Below are positions 1 to 11,046 of a stretch of 64,000 nt of DNA, piece after piece. A program made the translations under genes and the position numbers. A model generated the notes under the pieces. It saw only the letters and a program-made list of their open reading frames with translations, had not been told where the DNA came from and searched no databases. Each line of letters starts with the position of its first letter. Position 1 is the first letter of the stretch. This DNA comes from Sipunculus nudus (lineage: Eukaryota > Annelida > Sipuncula > Golfingiida > Sipunculidae), in the NCBI GenBank assembly GCA_026874595.1, contig CM049319.1:14785601-14849600 (forward strand), in the 5' to 3' direction.

Positions 1-808
1 TAATAGCCGGGCAATTTTAGCGCCTCTCACGGTACGTGGTTCAACATTTTAAGTCTCAGCATCCTATAAAAATTCTCTGCGGGTTTTGCAGAAAAAAAAT
101 GAATCATTAAATTTTAAGAGTTCTCTTTTATGAATAATAAAAGTTAATGCTTTTACAATATTATCAATTTATCATATCGCAAACGTTCAAACTCAAAGCT
201 GGTGCGCTTTGGGTTCTTGTTTGAATAAATGAGCTGGGAACCAGTCCAATTGGGACTCTTCCCAGAATCTTCGTTTGGTTTCGTAGGTAACGAGGCCGAC
301 TGAGCATTGACACGGTTTCCGACTATCCACTTAGAGATTACTCAGTGTAATTTTCATATCACACAGTTTCACTCGTACAGCATAATATAATATTAGGTCA
401 TTTATCCCACATGGTTATATCTTATTTATTTACACTCGAACTTAAAATACGTGACTGAACTTGGGGTTGCACATGGTTGCTGGCACGATTTGATCTGATG
501 CAATATGGCACTATCTCGATTTGACCTGTTACTCTTCTTGTTGACTGATATTACTACACTGTCGTTGCAACTATCTTTGATATGTACATATATGTACTTT
601 ATAACAAAGCTTACCCCTTCATGATGATCGAATTAATTATTCTGTAGTATTATGACAAGTAATAACTGAATATAGGTGATATTTTCAATAGCTTTTTTCG
701 AACTACGTTTGTCTGCGTAGGTGAATTGCAAATGTAATGTTAAAGGTCAAGGTTGTTGTCAGTGAATCATCCGGAACAAACACGAAATTTCCTAAGCGAA
801 ACAAAATG
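1..808. other. Upstream flank of PPP1R15, no gene seen
   Basis: AT-rich single-copy-looking DNA with no long open frame, no recognised repeat and no RNA gene. It may hold distal regulatory sequence or untranslated exons of PPP1R15; nothing in the sequence decides this. Confidence 0.5.
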
Positions 809-822
809 TGACGTGATGTAAT
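809..822 (+). promoter_or_regulatory. Candidate composite bZIP site (UPRE-like plus CARE-like)
   Basis: TGACGTGA (809-816) matches the core of unfolded-protein-response elements. It overlaps TGATGTAAT (814-822), which fits the C/EBP-ATF response element consensus TGATGNAAN bound by ATF4. It lies about 650 nt upstream of the PPP1R15 start codon. Mammalian PPP1R15A is an ATF4 target, so the location makes sense, but short motifs of this kind also occur by chance. Confidence 0.35.
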
Positions 823-1252
823 TTTTGGGCATTTCTAAAATTGTGATCAACAGAAGAGGATTACTTTATCGAAAGGATGGAAAGTACGTACAAAACAATT
901 CAAGTCCAGTCAAGATCTACTATGATTTCAAGAAATCGCGCCAACAGCCAAAGACCCTCGTGCCAGCTGTTTCAGAGTCGTATGGTGTCAAATCATACCG
1001 GTCAAGTTAACAACGTGAAAACATTTTGTGTGGACTATCAAGTACCTCTGGGAATTTACCCACATCACGAAATCAATCACAAGCATAAACTTTTTCATAT
1101 CGGACCTGTTTTGAATGTTGAAAATTATGACTTTCTGCCTGATAAGTGGGCTGAACTGAATACATGGACATAATTCGTGATGTCGTATTTTTGAAAGTTG
1201 ATGAACATTGATACTTTTAACTGCATTAAGGTTTCCCCGTAGGGTTTCACCA

Positions 1253-1260
1253 TATATAAA
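1253..1260 (+). promoter_or_regulatory. Candidate TATA box of PPP1R15
   Basis: TATATAAA lies 208 nt before the PPP1R15 ATG. If used, transcription would start near 1285 and give a leader of about 180 nt containing exactly two upstream ATGs. This is inferred from motif and distance only. Confidence 0.35.
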
Positions 1261-1293
1261 CCACTGTGATAGTATAAAATTGTCATATTGTGT

Positions 1294-1386
1294 ATGTTTT
1301 ACAACCTGAACAATTTTAAAAAGAAGTTAAGAATATCAACTGGTGTAAATATATTTTGTGGCAGTTCCAAGTATGGTACTTGGTAG
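1294..1386 (+). promoter_or_regulatory. uORF1 in the putative PPP1R15 leader
   Basis: An ATG at 1294 opens a 30-codon frame ending in TAG at 1384-1386. It overlaps uORF2 by 14 nt in a different frame. Mammalian PPP1R15A and PPP1R15B leaders also carry two uORFs that let the main ORF escape translational shut-off when eIF2-alpha is phosphorylated. Confidence 0.45.
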
Positions 1387-1447
1387 TACCAAAATAAGCC
1401 CAGTGTCAACAATTCTTTCAAGATCTAGTTGGCAGTGTTTGAAATAA
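1373..1447 (+). promoter_or_regulatory. uORF2 in the putative PPP1R15 leader
   Basis: An ATG at 1373 opens a 24-codon frame ending in TAA at 1445-1447, 20 nt before the main ATG. That gap is too short for efficient reinitiation, so this uORF would be expected to repress the main frame unless it is skipped. It depends on the leader starting upstream of 1373. Confidence 0.45.
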
Positions 1448-1467
1448 TAATATACAACAAAAATACC

Positions 1468-4037
1468 ATGTTTACAAACGCAATGATGGCGTTTCGTGTA
1501 CCAGAGAGGAGGACCTGTAATGTGGACCCATTCCAGGGTAATTTGTCAGCACAAAAGTCATCTTGGACAGGAGGATTCATGAAAAGTGTTCTAGGTAATG
1601 TTTCGAGCTCCCTTACAAAACCAGTTTCTAGTGTGTGTACCCTTGCATCAGGTAAACCTAAATATTTGCGTCTGGACAGCACTGGGAATACAGTGCCAGA
1701 AACTTTATCAGTTCATCAGTCTGCAGCTACAGCCACCCCATATATTGAACAAACTGATTCTGATATGGCACACAGAGGTCATAAGAGAAAGGGTCCTGGA
1801 GGACCTAGTCATTTAGGCAGCTTTGGTGACTGTTCTAATCGCCCCTGGGCTGGACCATACAATGTCTGTCAGCAGCCTGTATTTTATAACAGATACCATC
1901 AGACCAACGTGGCACCTATGTGGGTAAACTACCCAAGCTTTGGATACCATGTTTTTACCGGTACCAACGTCCCAAGACAATTTAACCAGCCATCAAATCT
2001 AATGCATTCAGTTAATAACTGGCCTTCATATTACCCTGCACAAGTGCCTTTTCAAGGAGTTGAACAGTCTGTAAAGCTGGCAGAGACCACCAAACATAAA
2101 ACAGAAACTGAGGATTCGATGAGAATGGCAAAACCTGCTGAAGGTGCAGCCCTTGGGCATTGGACTAAAAACGCCTCGAACTTCCATAAGGGATCTCAGG
2201 GAAATGGTGTAAGCAGAGAATCATTGAATCAGGACTCCAAAAGTGAAAGTCAGATCAGTGTTGGAGAGACAAGCATGGCAGAAACAGTTCGTAATGAACA
2301 GGTGAGCAGTGTGGCTGATACGTTAAAAAATGTTCACATTGCATCAGATTCTGTGTCAGCTGATTCAAAGAAAGGAATGTGCTCAGCAACAGAGACCATG
2401 TCTGTTGACAGTGACTCAGGGCCAAGGGCCAGTGCAAAAATCCAGGTCAAATTTGATGCGTCCAGTCATTCTTGCAGTCAGGGTCACCAGGTACACAAAA
2501 CCAGTGCTACACAGTCACCATATGAAAGTCCAGTTCACTGCAGTGTCCACTGCCTGATTATCAAGGAGAATAATCATAAAGGAAAAGTTGAAAGTGCAGA
2601 AGATAAAGTAAATGATGAGAATGGTATTCCAAAACCAGTTGTGGAGGAGTACACAGTACTTCTGCATAAAGATGTAGCCAAAAAAGAGGCTGATCTGCCA
2701 CAGAAGTCATTGTCATCTTCAGCAGAACCTACTAAGACGAAATTTGTCTGTACATCTAAATTGATTGAGAGGGACTCTGTTCGCCCAAGAAGGAAGAAAT
2801 CCAGGCCATCCATGAAAAAGAGACAGAGGCACAAACAGCAGAGGGGTATTGCACTTAATACACATGTGACTGCTTGCACTAGTGGCCTGAAAAAGGGCTC
2901 AGTTGTGAAAAGATTAAAAACTGCAGAAGCTGAGGAGAAAACTGCAGATCACAAAGATACTTGTAATGGGACAAACAATTCAAGGTCTCCCTTCTATGTA
3001 TTCAGTGTGGACGTTAAGGGTGAAAGTGAAGACACTCAATCCGACTGTGATATTTTAAGTGCTCGTGTGTCGTTCTCTTTTGGCAGTTCAGAATCAGACT
3101 CCGATTTTGGTTCATCAGATGAATTTGATGGTGCTGCCTCTAGTGATGCATTATGGGATTCATTCCATAGTCCCATGACTTTAAACTTGACTTGTTTTAA
3201 AGCTACGAGTAAACCGTTACACCAAAGTCTGTCTAGCCCCGAAATTTTAAATGATCCAGTAGCAGCAGCCAATGATAGATGGGAAAAGTTCATCAACAAA
3301 ACAGATGTAAAGCGGCCAAAACATCGAAACACACAGGTATAATTAGGTTTTCTTGATTTAAATTTTAAAATATAAAACTTATAATACTAATAAAATTAAT
3401 ACAAGTACAGGCTTTGCTGAACCTCACAAAACAAGAAAATGAATAATGGAAGTTCTTTCATAAAAGCATTATGCAATACTTTTAAATAACATATTTTAAC
3501 ACTTGAAAATATATAAAAAAACAATTTATCTGGAAGTGCTCCTTCGCATGGGTGAACTAGTTATTCCTGTGTATATACTATTCATTGCTTAAATGTATGT
3601 TTAATCATTTTACATTACACCATGACCAGCATTAACAATTGTCACACCTGTTCCTCCCAGCCTCCCCCTCCCCTCCCCCCCCCCCCCCCCCCCCTTTCTC
3701 CATCACTTCTCTGCCTAGAAATGGTCCTTGTTGAATATCATTACCATAAGCCTTCAACTTTTTAGATCCTGTTGATGATTATGATTGGTGTCTATAACTT
3801 GTTGTAAATAATACTAATGGTCATTTATTTTTTTCATTATTTTTCCAGGTGCAGTTTGCCAATGATGATTCCATGGTTACTGTTTATGTCGCTGATGACT
3901 GGGAGCGCAAAGGACCATGGGAAGAATATAGTCGTGATAGATGTCGTTTTAAACGTCGTATTGAAGAAGTAGAAAATGCAATTGGTTATGTGTTCACTTC
4001 AGAGCATAGACAAAGAAAGTTTGATGCGCTCAAGTAA
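1468..4037 (+). CDS. PPP1R15: PPP1R15 (CReP/GADD34 family) eIF2-alpha phosphatase regulatory subunit
   Basis: Two coding exons, 1468-3336 and 3849-4037, joined in phase 0 (CACACAG|GTATAA donor, TTTTCCAG|GTG acceptor), give 685 residues; human CReP is about 713. The protein recruits PP1 to dephosphorylate eIF2-alpha and restore translation after stress. The C-terminus is diagnostic: the intron falls within the RVxF-type PP1-docking motif (QVQF, residues 623-626), followed by RKGPWEEYSRDRCRFKRRI and AIGYVFTSEHRQ, closely resembling the CReP functional core. Residues 1-520 are low-complexity and Ser/Thr rich, as usual for the family; an acidic Ser/Asp tract (about 530-565) precedes the core. The start ATG has A at -3 and an in-frame TAG 39 nt upstream. 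The family is clear; invertebrates usually have a single member, so an A or B label is not meaningful. Confidence 0.93.
3337..3848 (+). other. PPP1R15 intron
   Basis: 512-nt GT-AG intron between the two coding exons. It holds a poly-C run at 3675-3694 in a C-rich tract starting near 3660, and an ordinary T-rich 3' end. Confidence 0.9.
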
Positions 4038-4079
4038 ATTAAAGATCAGGGTAATTGTGAATTAATGTGATACATGCAC

Positions 4080-4082
<3 letters not shown>

Positions 4083-4114
<32 letters not shown>
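4083..4114. repeat. (TA)n microsatellite
   Basis: Uninterrupted alternating TA run in the putative 3' UTR of PPP1R15. Confidence 0.9.
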
Positions 4115-4120
<6 letters not shown>

Positions 4121-4919
4121 TATATATATTATGATAAATTTATATATTCCTGATTAATAGTGTTCAGAGATGGTAAAAAGTAGGTTAAACAGGTTACTTC
4201 AAGCTTCAGATTTGTTGCGGAAACCACAGCAGTGACACAGTGTAATGTACAATGTTGGATTTAATGACTTAGGCTGAAACAAGTTACTGATATAATTTCC
4301 CAAGGCTGAATATTGTAAGTGAATAGAGATTTGGAGAAAGTGAATTGATACAAAATGATCAGGTTATTTTTTCACTAAATATATATATGGTACTGGTTTC
4401 CCTCACCTAACTGAATGCACTCTTTTATTAGTTAATACAGTCTCCCTTTGCTTGTGTTATGGAATTGCTGGGAAACTTCATTTATTTTAACTTTAGGTTA
4501 TGTCGTATCATATAAATGTGATATTTAGATCTGGGCAATTGGTTCTTTGTCTTAAGTATTTAAGACAGCTTATCTCAGTTATGTATGGTATAATTTATAA
4601 AAAATACTCCTTAAATGAAAATAATATGCTTTGCAGGCTTGTGGAATTGGGACTTGTTGCAAATGTTTGCAGTCAAATGAGTATGCTAAAAATGCATAAT
4701 TCAAGAAGTAAAACTGATTCTGGAGCCATTATAAACTCACAGGTCATCAAGTCAGTTGAAACTTCTGTGGTACAGGATACCTCTTATAGTATATTTTACC
4801 ATTGCCTTATAGATGATAACACCTGATCACTAAGTTCTTGTATTCATGTTAAGTTAATATTTAATCTTAACATCTGTAAAAGTTTACTTTGATTTCAGAA
4901 ACTTGCATTCTGCGATGTC

Positions 4920-5420
4920 AACTCTGTCTGCTGTAGCCATCTGCTGTGCAGCATTGACATCATTCTAGTGTCCACAGCATAATGTCAATCCTCTACGTTA
5001 TTGACAGCATTCAAGTGTCCACCCACTCTGTGTCTCTCCACTGAAGCACAGACCGCATTCCTGTGTCCACCCTTGCTACAGATTGACAGCATTCTACAGT
5101 GTACTCCCACCTGGTGGTGGTGACAGCAGTCTCATGGCAACCCTCTCTAATGCATTGACAGCATTCTCGTGTCTATCCATGCTGCAGCATACTGCAGTGT
5201 CATCTGCTGCACTGCTAGCTGTGTAGTTTGTCACCTGCTGAAACAGTCGCAGCATTCTATAATGTCCATGCTTTATGCAGTATTGACAGAATACTCTTTG
5301 TCCATATTTTCACCATTTGGATGTCCATGCATTGTGGAACATTTACAGCATTGACACTATTCTATCATCATCATCTACTCACTGAAGAGTATTTACAGTT
5401 ATCTTGCTATTGCTTTCTGC
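4920..5420. repeat. Degenerate minisatellite (TTGACAGCATTC...GTGTCCA units)
   Basis: The phrase TTGACAGCATTC followed by GTGTCCA or GTGTCTA recurs at irregular spacing of about 40-80 bp, with intervening CTGCAGCA/CTGCTG stretches. Copies are visible near 4932, 5001, 5083, 5156, 5249 and 5282. The array is old and degenerate. Confidence 0.6.
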
Positions 5421-6066
5421 ATCTGTTCACATCTTTCCATTGGACTACATTAAATTATCACTAACTCCAGAGCTCCCCCAACTTTAATTTTACTTTGTCC
5501 TCTGGGCTTTTGGTCAGTGACCATTTTGTCCAGCGCTTTAACACTTTGCGAAGTAAGGTGAAACATTCCACAGTACATGTACTGCCAACCCTCCAGGGTT
5601 TGTAGGCATAGGAAGTTGTGGTCTGTATCAGTTTAAATAGCCAAATTATTACAAGGTATCAGTCTAAAATTTCATGGAATATGTTGAAAGGGAATAACAT
5701 CTGTATTCGGAATTTTCCTTTTTAATGTTCAACAGCCTGTGGTGGTTATAGCAGTCATTACAGTAACACAAATGTTTTAACTGCAGATCTCACATAGTAT
5801 GAAATCTTTTTGTTTATGGTCATTTATTGTGCCATTAATTATGTGATAATGTGTTATGTAGTATGTTTAAGGGAGGTTTTATTAGGGGTAAAAAAGTTCT
5901 CTGGTGGATACCTTAGCATACATTTTATCACAGAGAAAATATTTTAATCTAAACAAGATAAAAGGGGATAAATGTACTGCAGTTTTGAATAGTTTATGTA
6001 ACCATGTTCGATGTTAGGTAGTGTATAAAAATAATCTTTGAATCACTAATATAATTTATTTTTGTA

Positions 6067-6072
6067 AATAAA
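6067..6072 (+). terminator. Candidate poly(A) signal of PPP1R15
   Basis: AATAAA followed within 30 nt by T/GT-rich sequence. It is the first strong signal after the stop codon before recognisable transposon DNA begins near 6110. Confidence 0.45.
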
Positions 6073-6109
6073 GTTACAAGTTATAAATTGTCTTTGTGTG
6101 ATTTTTGCA

Positions 6110-6351
6110 TGAGAGAGATGTCAGATGCGTGTTCAAGCTCTGGCTTATCTGACTTGTCAGATGCCTTTGTTGAATTTGTTTGGATTATTTTGGCGGGCCT
6201 ACACATATAATAAACATGTTGTTATAAACATGTAAAACAACACAAGCAGCCTGTGTGTGGTGATATCCACGTTTTCTGGCCTATTTTTATAAAATCTCCA
6301 AGGGATTTCCTTTAGTTTATTAAGGTCAGATACATGGTTGGGCCCCTTCAA
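6110..6351 (+). mobile_element. TTAA-MITE family A, partial copy A1
   Basis: Matches the 3' half of the family seen complete at 48622-49088 and 62887-63339. It ends in TTGGGCCCCTTCAA, the family's terminal inverted repeat with its TTAA mutated to TTGA. The 5' half is missing. Confidence 0.75.
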
Positions 6352-8490
6352 TACAATTCATAATTATGGTTATACTCATTGTAAGTGTTAAGTATGAGGA
6401 GATGGTGAAAATAGAACACTTAAAACACTGACAAAAGTGGATATCAAATATTAACCTCATAAATATGAGGCCAACCACCTATATCTTTAATCTGTATTAT
6501 TCAAACAAGTTTTCCCCAGAGTTTTAAGTTAATATTCACTGATGGTTCTTGGGAACACAAGGCCAGCTGTGATTACCAGATAAAGAATAATCAAACACAA
6601 CAAAATTGTTAAAATATTTTCTTGCCTTGACTTGTTATGATAAACATGCATGGTTTGGAGCTTTGTTCCAGATTTTTATAAAAGTATTAAACAGCAATTT
6701 CTTAACTATACTAAATTTATAATGATCAATTTGAGCATACTGTGAGTACAGCACATTTTCACCAGTATTCTTGCTTCTAATGGTAATACTAAAAACTGCA
6801 TTATGGCATATTCATTGTGTGATTCACTTACTAGTAAGTATACTTCACATGAGTAAATGAAGTGATTGCTTAAAAATGCACATTTGTTTAGTCCTCCTGT
6901 TTGATTGCATTTTAAATTTTTGTGACTATACCACTTACCAGGGTAAAATTGTCAGTAGACATATTTAAATTTTTACATGTATGTCATTAACATACGTCAT
7001 TTATGCAAATCAAGGTTTACTTAAAGTTCATAAAAATGACTACTGAGCAATATCATAACCTATATTCACATAACAAATATTTCATCTGTAAACATGTGCA
7101 TTATAGCAACTTAAATAATACCATACTGGCATGCTATCCCCAAATTATGTCTTCCTTTCAAACATTAATGTACTTCTTGGCAGTAGTTCTTTGTTATTAT
7201 ATAGTGACTAATCAGTCTAACAAACAAATGACCCTTTGGCCATGATGCTTAGCTGAATCCGACAATTTACAACTGCCCAGCAACTTATATGCTATGAAGA
7301 GTCGACTTTCATGGTGCTCAGTATAATTATTTGCCCTGTAGTTTGCAAAATACAATTCACCGTGACCTAAGTACATCATTCCACAGGGATTCCTAAAGGA
7401 CTTTCCAGTGCATCTAAGTTGGAAGTTTCTGATGGTTACAATTTGTGCCTTGTTAACAGACAAACAGTTGAACAGAAGAATGGCCACTGCTACAGCTAAG
7501 ATGACTGACCATGAGCTGAACTAAAAATTAGTGTTTTGTTTTTGAGCAAAATAACCAACATTAATACCTTACCCCAACATACTGACTACAGCACATAACA
7601 ATCTACTTGACACAAATTTACTTGACAAACCCCTTGAGCAAAAAGCAAGATGTACATGATTCAGAGGTGCATAAGTCAATGTCAGACAATCCAAAATTCA
7701 CCAAGAGCATATATCCTTAACAAAGACAATGACTGATAATGCATCATAAGTTGAAAATAAAAGCATTCAAGCAATTGATTCAGACTTTTCATGAGTGTAT
7801 ATATATGAATCTATAGTGAAATGTTTTTAAACGAGCATGTGAAATGAAAACAAGTTTTCTATCTGCTTTGTTCTGACTAATAAGCTTTGTGCCAAAATGT
7901 CTGTGGCACTCTTCAGACCAATTTGCCTAATTAAGACAGGCAATTAGGGAAAATGAGTTTGACAGAAAGTGAGGGACAAAGCAGGGAGCTAACAAAAACA
8001 AAAAATGGGGTGAGACAGATAACAGGGGTGGTTTGATCCTTGTACACAAACAAAATATAACTTTTTTCCAGCTTTGAGTGGTAATACATGAAAATATTAT
8101 GTACAAACAGGCATATACACATGCAAGGACCCCTAATTTCCTTTAACTGGTACTAGCACCTGTCCATAACAACGCCTTAGAGGGTCCTGTGAAATATCAA
8201 CCAAGAAGCCAGTAATCTCTCTAATAATGGAAACCTCAATTAAAACTAACAACTGAAGCCATCCCATCCCCCCTCCACCAAGTCTAAAATTTGAGGTTTC
8301 ACAATATGTTAAAAGTATTAGGAAACCTTAAATGGACACTTGTATACTGGGGCCACCTCTCTTTATATCACACTCTTGGAAATTGGTATTAAAGTTAAAA
8401 GGTCCATAAACTGTCTGATGTGGGCACCTCTATGTCACAGGCAAAATCTCAGGTCCCATGGTGTCTGTTAATTGAGGTTACAGTGTATGT
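6352..8490. other. Intergenic DNA without a recognised gene
   Basis: Only short unsupported frames. The stretch around 7240-7530 ends in CATGAGCTGAACTAAAAA, the tail that also closes repeats near 16280 and 54355, so it is probably a repeat remnant. The rest shows nothing distinctive. Confidence 0.5.
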
Positions 8491-9920
8491 CTGAATACCA
8501 CTACGACAAGCGACTACATGTATCCGCCCTATCACAGAGGCATGGGTAAAACAAAGCATGGAATGTTACTGACATGACATGACTCCAAATTTGTGGCATC
8601 AGTGATGCCAAACTGAATTCCTCATACATGTGCAATTTTCACAAAATAACAGATCTACAGATGGATACACCTTGCCTGATTTCAGGCTGAGACATCACTC
8701 CACTCCTGAGAAAAAGTGCATCAATGTATTCTATAAAAACAGAACAGCAGGTTGCACCACCTGTCTTGTCAACAACAAAGCTATCCCAGACGGACAAACA
8801 TGCCAAAATTTCAGGCTGATACATCCATCCACTCCTCAGATATGAGTGATTTTTACCCAAAGCAAACAGAGGGATGGACGTCGTCACGCAAAAGAACAAT
8901 TGCAGATGGCACCACCAGTCTTGAATACAATATGGAGGTATCCAAGATCTATGGGCATGCACAATTTCAGGCCAATAGGGAAAATCGCTCCTGAGAAAAA
9001 GGCATTAAAGTATTCTACGAAAAAGGGAAGCTAGGTGGTGCCACCTGTCTGGTCTATAAAACTCTCCAAGAATTGAAGATGATGTACAAGCCAAATTTCA
9101 GACCAATACATTGAACTACACCTGAGATAGGAGAAATTTTCACCTTAAGCAAACATACAAATGGATGCCACAAGTAAAGGATTGCAGATGGTGCCACCAG
9201 TCTTGAATATGAGATGGAGGTATCCAAGATCTATGGACATGCACAATTCCAGGCCAATACAGCAAATCACTCCAGAGAAATGGGCATTAATTTATAATAT
9301 GAAAACAGTAAGGTAGGTGGCACTACCTGTCTGGTCTCCGAGAAAACTCTCCAAGATGGATGTACATCCCAAATTTCAGACACATACATTGAACCACACC
9401 TGGGATCTTAGCAATTTTCACCTAAAGCAAACATGGATGCCACACAAAAACGATTGCAGATGGTGCCACCAATCTTAAATACGAGATGGAGGTATCCGAG
9501 ATCTATAGATGAGCACATTTCAGCTCAATACAGTGAACCAATCACCAATACAGACAAATGGAAAGCATGAATGGACGCCACACAAAAAATTATTGTAGGT
9601 GGCACCACCAGTCTCGAGATTGAGAGATCCAAGATCTATAAACACGCAAAATTTCAGCTCAATACATTGAATCACTCCTGAAATATAGACTGTTATCAAA
9701 AAGACATTCAGATGCACACTGCATGTTAAGGACTTCAGGTGGTGCCACCAGTCTTTGTTAGATACAACTACATAGGTGAGTGACCAACTATGCCAGGTTT
9801 CAGAAAGATCAATCCAAGTATCTAAGAGGAGTTGTCTGGAAAGTGGAAACGAACCCAGTGGCAGAGATGGCGGAACCGGGTCAAAAACATAGTATTCGCA
9901 AAACTGTTTGCAGATAAAAT
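8491..9920 (+). mobile_element. Pearl/Helitron-like element, family B copy B1 (diverged)
   Basis: The left end (ACGACAAGCGACTACATG, then TATCCGCC) and right end (ACATAGTATTCGCAAAAC, then a short inverted copy) match the better preserved B2 and B3. The body is a tandem array of units of roughly 140-220 bp, each with a variant of GGTGGCGCCACC, usually decayed to GGTGGTGCCACC or GATGGCACCACC. There is no coding capacity, so it is non-autonomous. Confidence 0.65.
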
Positions 9921-10875
9921 TATTGTCATTCATTATGGGAACTACAAATGGCAACCAGTTGACAGTACATCAAGTAAACACAATAGTTTTATATTACAAA
10001 TCTATCACTAACAAAAACAGCATATACAATCACACTGACATGATCATCTCAACAGTGATCTGCAAAGACTGTCATTTTAACAGCTGGCAAGAATATGTTG
10101 AAATGATTGATGCAAACATTTGAAATATATAAAATAACACTACAGAACATTCTCTATCACAAAAACCTGGTAGGATTATATTAACCCAACAGTAAATGAT
10201 GAAACAAACCTGAATTAATTATGCAATTATAATATTATTGCCTGTACATAATTTTTTCTCTTTATGGTGTAAGCAAAAATACCACCAGTTAATAAAATAA
10301 CCCAAGGCCTATTAATCCACCAGTAATTATAATGTAACATATGTTTGAACAAATGAGTATATAATTTAAGATGTACAGAAAATAAAATAACCTGTAGCAA
10401 GAAAGGATACCATTATTGCTAATGCCTCATAGCATAAGAACCCCTAAATTCATCATAAAAGTAACTGATCATTAAAAAATATGAAATTATGCTTGAACTA
10501 TTAAATTTATCATTTAAGTAGTATAGAAATACAATTAATGAAAAAGTCACCAAAAAAGTTAGATTATTCCAAGAAGCATAAAAAATATGGTGATAATGCA
10601 AAGAATTAGTACAAGTATCTTCATCCTCTTAACTGTGCCGCAGTACGACAGGTATGAAGTTTTAAGTCTTGACATGACATTACATAAACACAAATGGATG
10701 TTCGTATTGATATAATCTGCGCTAGTGTAGTCATGTACAGAGGTACCAGACCATTCTGGTAAGAGTGTCCCACCACTGCCCCCAGAAGAGCACCAAAACT
10801 TTGAAAGCCAGGAGTGATCTTTTCCCGTCAGACGGACGAGACATTTACGGAAGCACCTTATGGATGCAGCCTTTA
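9921..10875 (-). other. 3' flank and putative 3' UTR of LMF2
   Basis: No gene. On the minus strand this follows the LMF2 stop codon. No canonical AATAAA is visible close by; a GATAAA variant lies at 10506-10511. The 3' end is therefore undetermined. Confidence 0.4.
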
Positions 10876-11046
10876 TCATCTTGCATGATGTTTTTGCTGG
10901 GAAGCAAGTCCTAAAAAATGAAGTGCTAATGCCGTGAAGAAAAGTGATATGACGAATGTGAAACCCTCCATCTGGCCAACAATGGAGCGACATCTGGTTA
11001 TCATCCAAAGAAGTAGCCCTGGTTTGCTGTTATCACGTTTGGCAGC
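10876..11046 (-). CDS. LMF2: LMF2 terminal coding exon (w15)
   Basis: Acceptor TTTTCTCAG|GCTGCC; 56 codons then TGA at 10876-10878, followed at once by TAA. It encodes a basic stretch, then a C-terminal membrane segment ([18 protein letters not shown]) and a short basic tail with HH-R, fitting the single C-terminal TM segment of LMF2. Confidence 0.88.
   Translation of the reverse strand, partial: AAKRDNSKPGLLLWMITRCRSIVGQMEGFTFVISLFFTALALHFLGLASQQKHHAR

Larger units (their letters stand above)
4038..6090 (+). other. Putative PPP1R15 3' UTR with TA run and degenerate minisatellite
   Basis: No coding frame. It holds a (TA)n run at 4083-4114 and a degenerate short-period repeat at about 4920-5420. 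A canonical AATAAA lies at 6067-6072, so a 3' UTR of about 2 kb is plausible. Exact cleavage is not visible. Confidence 0.55.

Noticed and set aside
877-1173. 98-codon open frame with ATG upstream of PPP1R15
   Set aside because: No recognisable domain and no clear splice link to the main exon. It probably lies upstream of the transcription start suggested by the TATA box at 1253.
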